24,765 nt of DNA from MGBC163016 sp964469815. GTDB taxonomy: Bacteria; Actinomycetota; Coriobacteriia; Coriobacteriales; Eggerthellaceae. A program made the position numbers and the translations under genes. The notes beneath the pieces were generated by a model that was not told the DNA's origin, did no database searches, and was given only the letters and a program-made list of their open reading frames with translations. The stretch spans positions 1 to 24,765 of the forward strand of contig CAYXZC010000026.1 in assembly GCA_964469815.1 (NCBI GenBank), written 5' to 3'. Shown here piece by piece: positions 7,889 through 16,727 of the stretch. How positions within the stretch are numbered: position 1 is the first letter of the stretch; each line of letters opens with the position of its first letter.

Positions 7889-10800
7889 CTATTCAGCATT
7901 CCTCAGAGCATGCTCCAATTTCTGCGATATCACCTTGGTAACGCCATCAGCCTGCATCGACACGCCGAACAAGACATCGGCCGTCTCCATGGTACGACGC
8001 TGATGCGTGATCATTATGAGCTGTGTATCGTTGCGCATGTCATCGATGTACTTCACAAGACGGCGCAGGTTCGTATCATCAAGTGCAGCCTCGACCTCGT
8101 CAAGGATGTAGAACGGCGTGGATCTGACCTTATACAGCGCGAACAGCAAAGCAAGCGCTGTGAGCGATTTCTCTCCACCCGACATGAGCGACATCTTCGT
8201 GATGCGCTTTCCTGCAGGTTGTGCGTTCACCTCTACGCCCGTGTTCTCGATATCTTCTGGATCCTCCAAAGTGAGATTCGCCTTGCCTCCGGGAAACAGC
8301 GAAGTGAATATCTCTTGGAAGTTGTCGTTCACGACATCGAAGGTTGTCGCGAAATCATCCTTGATCCTTCCCTCGATGAGGCGGTTGATCTTATGCAGCG
8401 AACGAGACGCGCTCTCAAGGTCAGACAGCTGCCCTGCAAGATAGTCATATCTCTCTTTGAGCTCATCGTACTCTTCTGCAGCATCGGGATTGATGGTGCC
8501 TAGGTTAGCTATCCTTCTGTTGAGCGTGAAAGCGGTCTGTTCCACCTCGTCCCTGTTCTCAAGCTCGGGAAGCTTGAGCGCCACATCCAAAGGAGTATGG
8601 CAATCCTCGACGATCACGTTCACAGCCGACTGTATCTGCATCTCCATGCGAGCCTTCTCGATGCGTAGCTTGGATAGCTCGTCGTTGGATTCATCGAATG
8701 CCTTGTGCTTCTCCAAAAGCAGATTGCGAAGCTCAGCGATTCGTTTATGCAACCCAACAGATGAGTCCTGCGCCTCTAGGGATCTGGTCTCGATCGTGGC
8801 CGACAGATCGCTCGCGAGGTGAGCCATTACATCGAAGAGCGCCGATAATGGCTGCAACCGCTTCGCGGCAACGAGCTTTGAGAGCATCTGTTGATGATGG
8901 TCTTGCGTCCGCTTGGCCATAGAATCGATATCCGCGCTCTGGCGCTCTATCACCCGAGCGTTATAGGTACAGCGCTCGGCCAGCTTCGCATGCTCGAGCT
9001 TAGCCTCCGAAAGGCGCTCGGAGCCCTGATCGGCCTTCGTCTTGAGCGGTATGAGAGCCTCTGCGTTTCTGGTCAAAGCAGACTCGATATCTGCAAGATC
9101 CGAATTCAGCTCCTTCAATTCGCTCTCTATCCCATCGACCTCAGGGCGAGCCTCGTCTATGATCCTTTGCGATTCCTTCTTTTGCTCCTCGATGCTCTGA
9201 AGCTCCCTTCGGGCAGCCGCGAGCTTATCGGCCGCAGCTTTCGAGCGTTGCTTCAAACTGGATACGTTGCCCCGCATCGATGCGAGCTTCTCGCTGAGTT
9301 CAAGGCTGTGGGTCTGGGCGTCGCGAAGCGATGATTCGGCCTCCTGAGTGCTCTTCTCGGCTTCCTCGGATATCCGTTGCGCTTCGTTCAAGGATTCCTT
9401 GAGCTCTCCAAGATGGCGAAGCTGGGAGAGGATACCCCCATCGTCTTCGGAGGTCTTCCTACCGAGGGTGATCACCCCAGAAGGATCGACCAGATCGCCA
9501 TCCTGCGTATAGAATCTAAGGCCTAGATCGTCCTTATCATGGGCATCGATCGCGCTTCGTATGTCCTTCAGCACGACAACGTCTCCGACCAATGCGAAAA
9601 CGGCTTCATGGTCCTTTTCATTAAATCCCAGGCGATCCATGAGCGAATAGCCTTTGAGATCATCCGCCATCTTGGAAACATCTTTAGCTGTGAAAGACTC
9701 TTTGGATGTCTGTTTCCTCAAGGCGAAGGATACGCTTCCCTCGACATCGGCATTAGAGAGATCATCGTATATCGAAAGGACATCTTCCTGATCATTCGCA
9801 ACTAGCGCGTTGAGCGTATCTCCCAGGATGGTTTCCACCAAAGCTTCGATATTCTGGCTCACTTTTATCGAATGGGAGAACTGTTCTATATCGAAAGGAG
9901 GATCGCTCTTGTGCTCGATCACCCAGCTTCTCGCCTCATCGGTGTTCTGAAGCTGCCGTCTCTCCATATCCTCGAGAGCCTGGATCTGCGCCAAGATGGA
10001 CTGTTTGGTCGCTTTCGCCTCATCCAGGGCATCGCGTGCAGCCTGACGAGCCTGCATGCATGTTCCCACGAGGTTTCGAGCCTTGCTCTCCTGCTCCACC
10101 AGAGCAGCAAGAGCGTCCTCTGCATTCTTCGTCTCGAGATCGGCTTCATGGGCATCGGCGGCACTACGTTGAACCTGCAGCTCCAATTCCACAGCATGGC
10201 TCTCGATGACCTTTATATGCGCCATACCGTTCGTCAATGCTTCTTGGCGCTGTGTCTGCCTCGCTCTCAGCTCCAAGATGCGCTTTTGCTTCTCGTCCCT
10301 ATCGCCCTCAAGCTTCACCTGGGCTTCCTCAAGCCCATGAAGCTCGCTAGAGAGCTCTGAATGCAGCTTGGAAAGGCTATCCAGATCGGCTTTTGCACTG
10401 GTCAGGGAAGCTTCAAGGCTTGAATGCTCCGCTCTTGCATTGGCAAGCTCCGATTCGGCTTTCGCACGCTCGACGCTCAAGGACTCTATCTGAAGCCTCA
10501 TCTCATCGGCACGTTGCTTGGCCGCCCTTCCGCGATCACGGATCATCATGTTCGTGGAATCTATGCGCTCTACCATGTTGGATATCTCACGATGTTTCCT
10601 TGATAGCTCGCCTGCGTCTATGTTGTCGATGCGCGCTTTCTCTTGAAGCTCTGACATAGCAGCTTCATCTATGTCTATATCGGACCTCTTCTGCTCTATG
10701 TCACGGATCCTCTCGGATTCTGCCTGCTCGATGCCTCCCCACTGCATCTGCAGTTTGCGAAGGTCATCGACCGCCAAGGCAAGAGCCGCCTCGTCCCTAT

Positions 10801-11461
10801 CCCCGACAAGCTCCAGATACCTCTTGGCCTTCTTCGCCTTTCTCTCAAGAGGTGATAGCTGGCGCTGTACCTCAGCCACGACATCGCTTATCCGCGATAC
10901 ATGGTTGTTCATCTTCTCTAGCTTGCGCTCGCTTCGCGCCATCCTCTGCTTATGCTTCAGAACACCTGCGGCCTCTTCGATGAGCGATCGCCTCTCCTCT
11001 GGCTTCGAACGCAGCACGGAGTCAAGAGAGCCTTGCGAGATGATCGAATGCGTTCCGGTTCCAAGACCCGAATCATGGAGGATGTCGAGCACATCCATCC
11101 TGCGGGCGGTAGCACCGTTGATAAGGTACTCGCTCTCCCCGCTTCGATACATCCTCCTGGTTATGACCACTTCGGTGAAATCAACCGGAAGCGTTGCATC
11201 TGTGTTATCCAACACGAGCTCCACTTCGGCGAATCCTGTCGCTTTTCGGGCATTTGATCCGGAGAATATGACATCTTCCATCGCCTGTCCGCGAAGATTC
11301 TTGGCGTTTCGCTCGCCGAGCACCCAAAGCACGGCATCGGATATGTTGGATTTACCCGAACCGTTCGGCCCCACGACCGCGGTGATCCCCGGTTCGAGAT
11401 TGAGCACGCTCTTATCTGCGAAGGACTTGAAGCCTTTCAGTGTAAGGGTCTTCAGATACAT
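7889..11461 (-). CDS. smc: Chromosome segregation protein SMC
   Basis: SMC is the condensin ATPase that compacts and separates the chromosome with ScpA and ScpB; neither partner gene is in this window. The 1190-residue length is standard. Walker A GPNGSGKS is at 31-38. A long coiled coil rich in Glu, Lys, Ala and Leu runs from about 165 to 510, a hinge from about 520 to 665, and a second coil to about 1020. The C-terminal head carries the signature LMSGGEKSLTALALLFAL at about 1092-1109 and Walker B FYILDEVEAALDD at about 1117-1129. The start is six bases after the rnc stop codon with a weak ribosome-binding site, so it may be translationally coupled to rnc. All ATPase motifs are intact. Confidence 0.98.
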   Translation of the reverse strand: MYLKTLTLKGFKSFADKSVLNLEPGITAVVGPNGSGKSNISDAVLWVLGERNAKNLRGQAMEDVIFSGSNARKATGFAEVELVLDNTDATLPVDFTEVVITRRMYRSGESEYLINGATARRMDVLDILHDSGLGTGTHSIISQGSLDSVLRSKPEERRSLIEEAAGVLKHKQRMARSERKLEKMNNHVSRISDVVAEVQRQLSPLERKAKKAKRYLELVGDRDEAALALAVDDLRKLQMQWGGIEQAESERIRDIEQKRSDIDIDEAAMSELQEKARIDNIDAGELSRKHREISNMVERIDSTNMMIRDRGRAAKQRADEMRLQIESLSVERAKAESELANARAEHSSLEASLTSAKADLDSLSKLHSELSSELHGLEEAQVKLEGDRDEKQKRILELRARQTQRQEALTNGMAHIKVIESHAVELELQVQRSAADAHEADLETKNAEDALAALVEQESKARNLVGTCMQARQAARDALDEAKATKQSILAQIQALEDMERRQLQNTDEARSWVIEHKSDPPFDIEQFSHSIKVSQNIEALVETILGDTLNALVANDQEDVLSIYDDLSNADVEGSVSFALRKQTSKESFTAKDVSKMADDLKGYSLMDRLGFNEKDHEAVFALVGDVVVLKDIRSAIDAHDKDDLGLRFYTQDGDLVDPSGVITLGRKTSEDDGGILSQLRHLGELKESLNEAQRISEEAEKSTQEAESSLRDAQTHSLELSEKLASMRGNVSSLKQRSKAAADKLAAARRELQSIEEQKKESQRIIDEARPEVDGIESELKELNSDLADIESALTRNAEALIPLKTKADQGSERLSEAKLEHAKLAERCTYNARVIERQSADIDSMAKRTQDHHQQMLSKLVAAKRLQPLSALFDVMAHLASDLSATIETRSLEAQDSSVGLHKRIAELRNLLLEKHKAFDESNDELSKLRIEKARMEMQIQSAVNVIVEDCHTPLDVALKLPELENRDEVEQTAFTLNRRIANLGTINPDAAEEYDELKERYDYLAGQLSDLESASRSLHKINRLIEGRIKDDFATTFDVVNDNFQEIFTSLFPGGKANLTLEDPEDIENTGVEVNAQPAGKRITKMSLMSGGEKSLTALALLFALYKVRSTPFYILDEVEAALDDTNLRRLVKYIDDMRNDTQLIMITHQRRTMETADVLFGVSMQADGVTKVISQKLEHALRNAE

Positions 11462-11467
11462 GCCGCA

Positions 11468-12349
11468 CTACTGCTTCTTCTTCGCTGCTTCACGGGCTTC
11501 TTTTGCACGACGACGATCGTTCGCCTTCTCCTCGCGCAAGCGCTTCGCCTCTGCGTCCTTCTTGGCCTTAGCTGCGGCCTTATCCGCCTTTGCCTTCTTC
11601 GCTGCCGCATCACGGGCAGCTCGAGCCTCGTCATCCATGCCGATACCGAAGAATTCACCCAGACGAGCCAACGTGCTCTTCGCAGCTTGGCTCTCAGCCT
11701 CTTTCTTCGTACGACCGCTTCCGCTTGCAAGCGCATGGTCTCCCGCATACACCTGCGATACGAAGGTGCGGTCATGCGGAGGTCCTTGGGTTTCGATAAG
11801 CTTGTATGTGGGAGTGATACCGTCTTCCTGGAGCTTCTCTTGAAGAGCGCTCTTTGGATTCTCAGGCTCGCGCGCAAGGTCTATGGACATCCTCGGGATG
11901 AGCGTGCGGTTGACGAATTCGGTTGCGGCATCAACGCCGCCATCGAGGTAAAGGGCAGCCACTATGGCCTCGTAGACATTCTCAAGGGCGGAATGAAGAC
12001 CGCGTTTCCCGGTCCCTGTCTCAGAGGAGCCGAATACGATGACATCCGCAAATCCAAGATGCTCGGCAACGTTCGAGAGCGAGGATCCTGAGACGAGCGC
12101 TACCTTGATGCGGGTAAGGCCGCCTTCATCCAGATCGGGAAAACGATGGAACGCGGTCGATGCCACTATGGCACCCAGGATCGAATCCCCTAGGAATTCA
12201 AGGCGCTCGTAAGAGAACTTCACTGACTTTCCCTCTGTTGCAGAAGGATGCGTAATAGCCGATAGCAGCAGCTGCTTGTCCTCGAACTCGCGCTCGATCA
12301 AGGATTCAGCTGCATTCAGCTTATCTGCTTGTTCTTCGGTCAAATTCAT
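11468..12349 (-). CDS. rnc: Ribonuclease III with a basic C-terminal tail
   Basis: RNase III cuts double-stranded RNA during rRNA maturation and mRNA control. The 293-residue protein has the nuclease domain (signature ERLEFLGDSILG at 48-59) and a double-stranded-RNA-binding domain at about 165-232 (NPKSALQEKLQ ... GRTKKEAESQAAK). Catalytic E48, E51, D55, E75 and E127 align with E. coli E38, E41, D45, E65 and E117. The position equivalent to E. coli D114 is N124 (SALENVYEA, codon AAT). After the RNA-binding domain comes a roughly 55-residue Ala/Lys/Arg-rich tail, so it is about 60 residues longer than typical. It sits between plsX (33 bp upstream) and smc (6 bp downstream). Identity is firm; the Asn change makes the exact metal chemistry uncertain. 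Confidence 0.96.
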   Translation of the reverse strand: MNLTEEQADKLNAAESLIEREFEDKQLLLSAITHPSATEGKSVKFSYERLEFLGDSILGAIVASTAFHRFPDLDEGGLTRIKVALVSGSSLSNVAEHLGFADVIVFGSSETGTGKRGLHSALENVYEAIVAALYLDGGVDAATEFVNRTLIPRMSIDLAREPENPKSALQEKLQEDGITPTYKLIETQGPPHDRTFVSQVYAGDHALASGSGRTKKEAESQAAKSTLARLGEFFGIGMDDEARAARDAAAKKAKADKAAAKAKKDAEAKRLREEKANDRRRAKEAREAAKKKQ

Positions 12350-12382
12350 CTCTCAACGCCTACCTACTATGGTCATCTATCG

Positions 12383-13384
12383 TTATCTTCGATCTGTCTC
12401 GTTCAAGCTTGCCGCTATACGATCGGAAAGCCCGATCGATACAGCATCGTAAGTTGCACGGATGCCGTTCTTGATGGCAAGGGCATTCGAGGATCCGTGT
12501 CCTATCACGCATGTGGACTTTATCCCCAGAAGAGGACTGCCACCGTATTTGTCAGGATTGATATCCTCTTTCAAAGCCGATAGCCTGCCCTTCACCAAAG
12601 CCGCGCCCAATTTGGCGGTCACAGACGACATGAGCGCATCCTTGACATATCGAAGCATCATCTTCGATGTTCCCTCGATGGTCTTCAGGCAAACGTTTCC
12701 CGTGAACCCATCGGTGACGACAACATCGAAGCTGCCATCTACGATATCCGATCCTTCGCAATTACCTGCAAATGAAGGAAGGGTATCCTTCAGAAGACGA
12801 TGCGCTTCCTGAGCGAATATGGATCCTTTGGTATCCTCTTCCCCGATATTGAGCAAAGCTACGCTAGGCTCGGGGACATGGAGGATGTTGTTCATATAGA
12901 TCTCGCCCATCTTTGCGAACTGCACCAGATAATCGGGCTTGCAATCAGCATTCGCCCCGACATCCAGCAACAGAACGGGTTTCTTGTATGCGGGTATGAC
13001 CACCGCCAACGCCGGCCGTTTGATCCCCTTGATACGTCCGATGATCAATGTGGCTGCCGCCAAGCATGCTCCGGTGGAACCTGCTGAGAAGAATCCGTCG
13101 GCTTTGCCATCCTTCACCAGATTGCAACCGACCACGATCGAGGAATCCTTCTTCTGTTTGATCGAGTCAACAGGATGATCGCCCATCTCGATGATCTCGG
13201 TAGCGGGACAGGGCGTGCATCTTTCTTGAGACTCTGAGAACGGCACTACGACATCGGGTGTACCACAAAGGACTATCTCCAGATCCGGATTATCCTTGAG
13301 CGCGAGACGCGCACCTTCCAACACTACATCGGGCGCTTCATCGCCGCCCATGGCATCGACAACGAGCTTTACAGACTTTGTCAT
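12383..13384 (-). CDS. plsX: Phosphate acyltransferase PlsX
   Basis: PlsX converts acyl-ACP to acyl-phosphate, the acyl donor for PlsY in phospholipid synthesis. The 333-residue protein begins with the family hallmark VKLVVDAMGGDEAP. Further blocks are DSIKQKKDSSIVVG, FFSAGSTGACLAAA, LLDVGANADCKPDYLVQFAKMG, LLNIGEEDTKG, FDVVVTDGFTGNVCLKT and GGSPLLGIKSTCVIGHGSS. The length is typical. It follows rpmF by 84 bp and precedes rnc by 33 bp, the rpmF-plsX-rnc order shared by many bacteria. A long stem-loop lies in the rpmF-plsX gap and could affect how much message reaches plsX and the genes after it. Confidence 0.97.
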   Translation of the reverse strand: MTKSVKLVVDAMGGDEAPDVVLEGARLALKDNPDLEIVLCGTPDVVVPFSESQERCTPCPATEIIEMGDHPVDSIKQKKDSSIVVGCNLVKDGKADGFFSAGSTGACLAAATLIIGRIKGIKRPALAVVIPAYKKPVLLLDVGANADCKPDYLVQFAKMGEIYMNNILHVPEPSVALLNIGEEDTKGSIFAQEAHRLLKDTLPSFAGNCEGSDIVDGSFDVVVTDGFTGNVCLKTIEGTSKMMLRYVKDALMSSVTAKLGAALVKGRLSALKEDINPDKYGGSPLLGIKSTCVIGHGSSNALAIKNGIRATYDAVSIGLSDRIAASLNETDRR

Positions 13385-13415
13385 TTAAGCTCCTAAAGAA
13401 GAATGCTGATGGGTC

Positions 13416-13460
13416 CATGTATCTGCCCGGAGCCCTCTTCGACTAGCGGGCAGTTACATG
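13416..13460 (-). other. Long stem-loop between rpmF and plsX
   Basis: The arms are CATGTA-A-CTGCCCG and CGGGCAG-A-TACATG, read on the minus strand. They give 13 paired bases with one A/A mismatch and a 17-base loop. No T-run follows, so an intrinsic terminator is unlikely. A processing or partial attenuation site between the abundant ribosomal-protein message and the biosynthetic genes is plausible. RNase III itself is encoded two genes downstream. Confidence 0.65.
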
Positions 13461-13468
13461 AGCACATC

Positions 13469-13648
13469 TTACTCGGTCTCGATGACCTCGCGATTCTTAT
13501 AGTAGCCGCAATTCGGGCAAACACGATGGGGAGGCTTGACCTCGCCGCACTGCGGACAGGTAGAACGTGCAGGTGCATCCATGCGATCGTGCGCGCTCCT
13601 ACGTTGACGGGTGCGGATGCGACCCATTCTTTGCTTTGGTACTGCCAT
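13469..13648 (-). CDS. rpmF: 50S ribosomal protein L32
   Basis: This 59-residue protein starts MAVPKQRMGRIRTRQRR, the classic L32 beginning, and carries a zinc ribbon CPQC...CPNC typical of the C+ form. It is a small component of the large ribosomal subunit. I chose ATG at 13648 over the in-frame ATG nine bases upstream because all L32 proteins begin M-A-V-P. The AGGAGG site would be only two bases from the earlier ATG but 11 from this one, somewhat long. It lies 51 bp after tRNA-Pro and 84 bp before plsX on the same strand. The YceD/DUF177 gene that often precedes rpmF is absent; the tRNA stands in its place. Confidence 0.96.
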   Translation of the reverse strand: MAVPKQRMGRIRTRQRRSAHDRMDAPARSTCPQCGEVKPPHRVCPNCGYYKNREVIETE

Positions 13649-13699
13649 ATTCTGCATTTCCTCCTATACCGATGACAGGCGATTTAGCCTGTGAGCTTC

Positions 13700-13776
<77 letters not shown>

Positions 13777-13812
13777 TTGATGCGTCTTCGAAAGTCAAAA
13801 GACAGTTTTACC

Positions 13813-13841
13813 ATATTAGCGATAGATCACAAGCATTTCAA
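13813..13841 (-). promoter_or_regulatory. Promoter for tRNA-Pro and the rpmF-plsX-rnc-smc-ftsY-ffh operon
   Basis: On the minus strand, -35 TTGAAA (13836-13841, five of six consensus bases) is followed by a 17-bp spacer and -10 TAATAT (13813-13818). The -35 falls within the last sense codons of coaBC. Transcription would start near 13806, about 30 nt before the tRNA 5' end. Confidence 0.65.
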
Positions 13842-15035
13842 GACCTCATTCAATAATCTATCGGCGATTTGCACTTTATCCATGACGGGAAGCTCCGAAA
13901 CCTCATCCTCTGTGACGAAGGCCACCTCGTTGTCATCGGTCCCAAATGCTCTTCCATCCCCGACCTTGTTCGCAACTATCATATCCGCATGCTTCGCGAT
14001 GAGCTTCGATCTCGCGTTCTCGATCACATCATCCGTTTCAGCTGCGAATCCTACGACGAACTGGCCATCCTTCTTCTTCGCTGCTAGGCTTGCGATTATG
14101 TCGGGATTGCAAACAAGCTCTATGGTCGAGAGCGCCTCATCATCGATGCCCTTCTTCAGCTTCCTATCGAAGCTCTTCAAAGGCCGCATGTCCGCTACGG
14201 CTGCGCAGAATATCGCAACATCGCACACCGCGAATGGCTCTTCGCATGCATCGAGCATCTCCTCTGCGGTCTTCACCATGATCGTTTCAACCCCATCTGC
14301 AGGCTTCAAGGAAACAGGACCGCTAACAAGGGTGACATCGGCACCGCGGGATCGTGCAACATCGGCGATCGCATATCCCATCTTGCCACTGGAGTGGTTC
14401 GTGATGCTCCTTACCGCATCTATGGGTTCCACTGTAGGCCCTGCGGTAACGAGGATATTCAATCCGGACAGATCGCCCTTGGTGTTGGCTCTACCGTGCT
14501 CGCCTAGTATCTCGAACACCGCGTTGGCTATATCATCCACATCGGCAAGCTTCCCTCGTCCGGTATCCCCGCAAGCCAAACGCCCGCTTGCAGGCTCCAC
14601 GAATCGGATGCCCCTCTCTTTGCAAAGATCGATGTTCCTTTGGGTCGCAGCGTTCTCGTACATCGCGCAGTTCATGGCAGGAGCCAGAAGGATGGGCGAG
14701 GTCGTGGCCAGTATGGTGGATGTGAGCAGATCATCGGCTATCCCACAAGCTATCTTGGCCAGAACATCGGCGGTACAGGGAGCTACGAGGAAAAGATCGC
14801 ATTTTTTTGCAAGATCGATATGCAATATCGGCTCTTCAAGGTCATCGAATAGAGAAGAATGGACATCATGCCCGCTGAGCGCTGCAAAGGTCATCGGAGT
14901 TACAAAGTTCTTGGCGTTTTCGGTCATGATCACCTTGACATCGGCATCGCGTTTCTGCAGGGCTCGCACGATCTCGCATGCTTTATATGCTGCGATGCCC
15001 GCACTTACCCCTAGGAGGATCGATCTTCCCATCAT
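13827..15035 (-). CDS. coaBC: Bifunctional phosphopantothenoylcysteine decarboxylase / phosphopantothenate-cysteine ligase
   Basis: CoaBC joins cysteine to 4'-phosphopantothenate and decarboxylates the product to 4'-phosphopantetheine for coenzyme A. The flavoprotein CoaC half covers residues 1 to about 180: GVSAGIAAYKA, the catalytic histidine H72 in HIDLA, the PAMN motif at 119-122 and the flexible-flap cysteine C155 in GRLACGDTGRG. The CoaB half runs from about 193 (NILVTAGPTVEPID) through TNHSSGKMGYAIA, AAVADMRP, CNPDIIA and VGFAAET. The length of about 400 is typical. The start is ATG-ATG: the second ATG at 15032 has better spacing to GGTGA, so the true protein may be one residue shorter. 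It follows the pseudouridine synthase by 3 bp, so the two are likely co-translated. Confidence 0.97.
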   Translation of the reverse strand: MMGRSILLGVSAGIAAYKACEIVRALQKRDADVKVIMTENAKNFVTPMTFAALSGHDVHSSLFDDLEEPILHIDLAKKCDLFLVAPCTADVLAKIACGIADDLLTSTILATTSPILLAPAMNCAMYENAATQRNIDLCKERGIRFVEPASGRLACGDTGRGKLADVDDIANAVFEILGEHGRANTKGDLSGLNILVTAGPTVEPIDAVRSITNHSSGKMGYAIADVARSRGADVTLVSGPVSLKPADGVETIMVKTAEEMLDACEEPFAVCDVAIFCAAVADMRPLKSFDRKLKKGIDDEALSTIELVCNPDIIASLAAKKKDGQFVVGFAAETDDVIENARSKLIAKHADMIVANKVGDGRAFGTDDNEVAFVTEDEVSELPVMDKVQIADRLLNEVLKCL

Positions 15036-15038
15036 CTA

Positions 15039-16076
15039 TCACCGATCCCTTTCTGAGACCTTGGAATCTTTTAAGAAACCCACCTCTGATGCAGCATCCG
15101 TTCGCCCCATGCTCCTTGTCTTCAGCGCATCCAGCACATCTTGCAGATCCTTTGGAAGATGATCCTCAAAGCTAAGGGAATCGACCCCGTTCGGACGCGA
15201 GAAGGCGATCTTATAGGAATGAAGGAATTGCCGATCAAGGCCGAGATTCGCTGATGCGTGCTTGGGGGTGTGCTTATCGTAGAGAGGATCGCCCACAATA
15301 GGATGCTTCACATATTGCATGTGTACGCGGATCTGATGCGTGCGTCCGGTATAGAGCTTGCACTCTATGAGAGTATAGCCATCATCATGCGCACCGGCCT
15401 CGAAGCGCTCCAGAACCTTGAACGTTGTGATCGCATCGCGGGCGCCTGCTGTGTCGGCCACTGCCATCTTCTTCCTATCGGACGGGCATCTATCCAAAGG
15501 CGCATCTATCATCCCCGAGTCCGGGTTCATCACCCCATGGATGAGCGCGATGTACCTTCGATCGACATTCCTAAGGCGGATCTCATCCATAAGGAATTCT
15601 CCAGCCTGGTCGTTTTTCGCAGCGAGCATGAGACCGCTCGTATCGGCATCGAGCCTGTGCACTATCCCCAGTCTGTCATCCTCGCCTTGCACGTTGCAAA
15701 GGCCTTCGCGCCCATATCGATACAAGAGCGCATTGACGAGCGTATTGGTTCTGTGATCATCGTTTGGATGCGTTATGAGCCCTGCTTGCTTGGACAAGAC
15801 GATGACATCATCGTCCTCGTATCGGATATCGAGATCTATGGGCTCTGCTATTATCGGAGAGAGAGGCTTGTCCTCTTCGATATCGCAGACTATGACATCG
15901 CCTGAAGCGACGATATGCTTCTTCGTGGTGGTCTTGCCGCCTACGAGAACCCTGCCTTCATCGATGGCCATCTGGGCCGCATTGCGGCTCTTATAAAGAT
16001 CCGCTCGTGCGAGCACGACATCCAATCGCTTGCCCAGATCATCTTCCTGAGCACTGTATAGGATCGATCGGGTCAC
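15039..16076 (-). CDS. RluA/RluD-family 23S rRNA pseudouridine synthase
   Basis: This 345-residue protein should convert a specific uridine in large-subunit rRNA to pseudouridine. An S4 RNA-binding domain lies at about 14-75 (GKRLDVVLARADLYKSRNAA). It is followed by the synthase domain with the catalytic motif HRLDADTSGL from 140 (Asp143), RRYIALIHG, and GRTHQIRVHMQYVKHPIVGD near 245-265. The overall plan matches RluD, but the RluA, RluC and RluD types are hard to separate by sequence alone, so I give no symbol. The start is GTG directly after the lspA stop (TAA-GTG), with a GGGGGTGA ribosome-binding site inside the lspA end. It sits between lspA and coaBC in a tight operon. Confidence 0.94.
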   Translation of the reverse strand: MTRSILYSAQEDDLGKRLDVVLARADLYKSRNAAQMAIDEGRVLVGGKTTTKKHIVASGDVIVCDIEEDKPLSPIIAEPIDLDIRYEDDDVIVLSKQAGLITHPNDDHRTNTLVNALLYRYGREGLCNVQGEDDRLGIVHRLDADTSGLMLAAKNDQAGEFLMDEIRLRNVDRRYIALIHGVMNPDSGMIDAPLDRCPSDRKKMAVADTAGARDAITTFKVLERFEAGAHDDGYTLIECKLYTGRTHQIRVHMQYVKHPIVGDPLYDKHTPKHASANLGLDRQFLHSYKIAFSRPNGVDSLSFEDHLPKDLQDVLDALKTRSMGRTDAASEVGFLKDSKVSERDR

Positions 16077-16727
16077 TTATTCACCCCCGCCCGTCATATC
16101 TTTTCCGCGAGAGCGCGAATCGCGATCGCAAGTCTCGATATCAACATCCTTTTCGCCATAGGAGCCCTTGAACCCTATGAGTGATATCAAGAACAGCACG
16201 ATGCCGCAGGTGACTCCGATATCGGCAACATTGAACACAGGGAAATCGATGAAGGCTGTGGAGATGAAATCTATGACGTATCCATATTCGAACCTATCGA
16301 TGGCATTCCCCAGACCTCCGGCGAAGACCAGCGCCAAGGATATGACCGATAGAGAAGTCAGATCCTTGCAGAAGAAGACGAAGACGATGATGGCGACGCA
16401 TATCAAAGCGGATATGATGCCCAGAAGAAGCGTCATATCACCGAACATCCCCCAGGCTCCCCCGGTGTTATGCACAAGTTTCAGATCTATGATGCCGGGA
16501 AGGGGCACTGCGAAGACCTGACCTACGGTATGGGAATTCGCGATGCCCTTCGTCACGATATCCAAGACGAGCCATAAGATGGCGACCACGGCGAATACGA
16601 GCGAACGCTTGCCTTTGGAAAGCTCTCTTCTCGAAAATGCCCCATCATGCAGAGGATCGACATCGCCTGCATGGTGGGATGCATCCATGGTCGGCGCATC
16701 GTTTGAAGGGTCAGTACCGCTCATCAT
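16077..16727 (-). CDS. lspA: Lipoprotein signal peptidase (signal peptidase II) with extended termini
   Basis: LspA is the inner-membrane aspartyl protease that removes lipoprotein signal peptides. Four hydrophobic segments are visible, at about 43-61, 97-120, 124-138 and 170-187. Catalytic aspartates are D144 in GGLGNAIDR and D169 in FNVADIG; the NTGGAWGMF segment also fits the family. At 216 residues it is longer than the usual 150-170. There is a hydrophilic N-terminal tail of about 42 residues (Asp, His and Ser rich) and a charged C-terminal tail of about 30. ATG overlaps the ileS stop by four bases (ATGA), so translation is coupled. A second ATG one codon on is equally possible. Confidence 0.95.
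   Translation of the reverse strand: MMSGTDPSNDAPTMDASHHAGDVDPLHDGAFSRRELSKGKRSLVFAVVAILWLVLDIVTKGIANSHTVGQVFAVPLPGIIDLKLVHNTGGAWGMFGDMTLLLGIISALICVAIIVFVFFCKDLTSLSVISLALVFAGGLGNAIDRFEYGYVIDFISTAFIDFPVFNVADIGVTCGIVLFLISLIGFKGSYGEKDVDIETCDRDSRSRGKDMTGGGE

Noticed and set aside
10671..11843. Open plus-strand frame of 390 codons
   Set aside because: It is antisense to the smc N-terminus and the rnc C-terminus. The translation is a Ser/Arg/Phe-rich shadow with no domain.
13777..15162. Open plus-strand frame of 461 codons
   Set aside because: It is antisense to coaBC and part of the pseudouridine synthase gene, and is Ser/Ala-rich without motifs. It also runs out of the tRNA flank.
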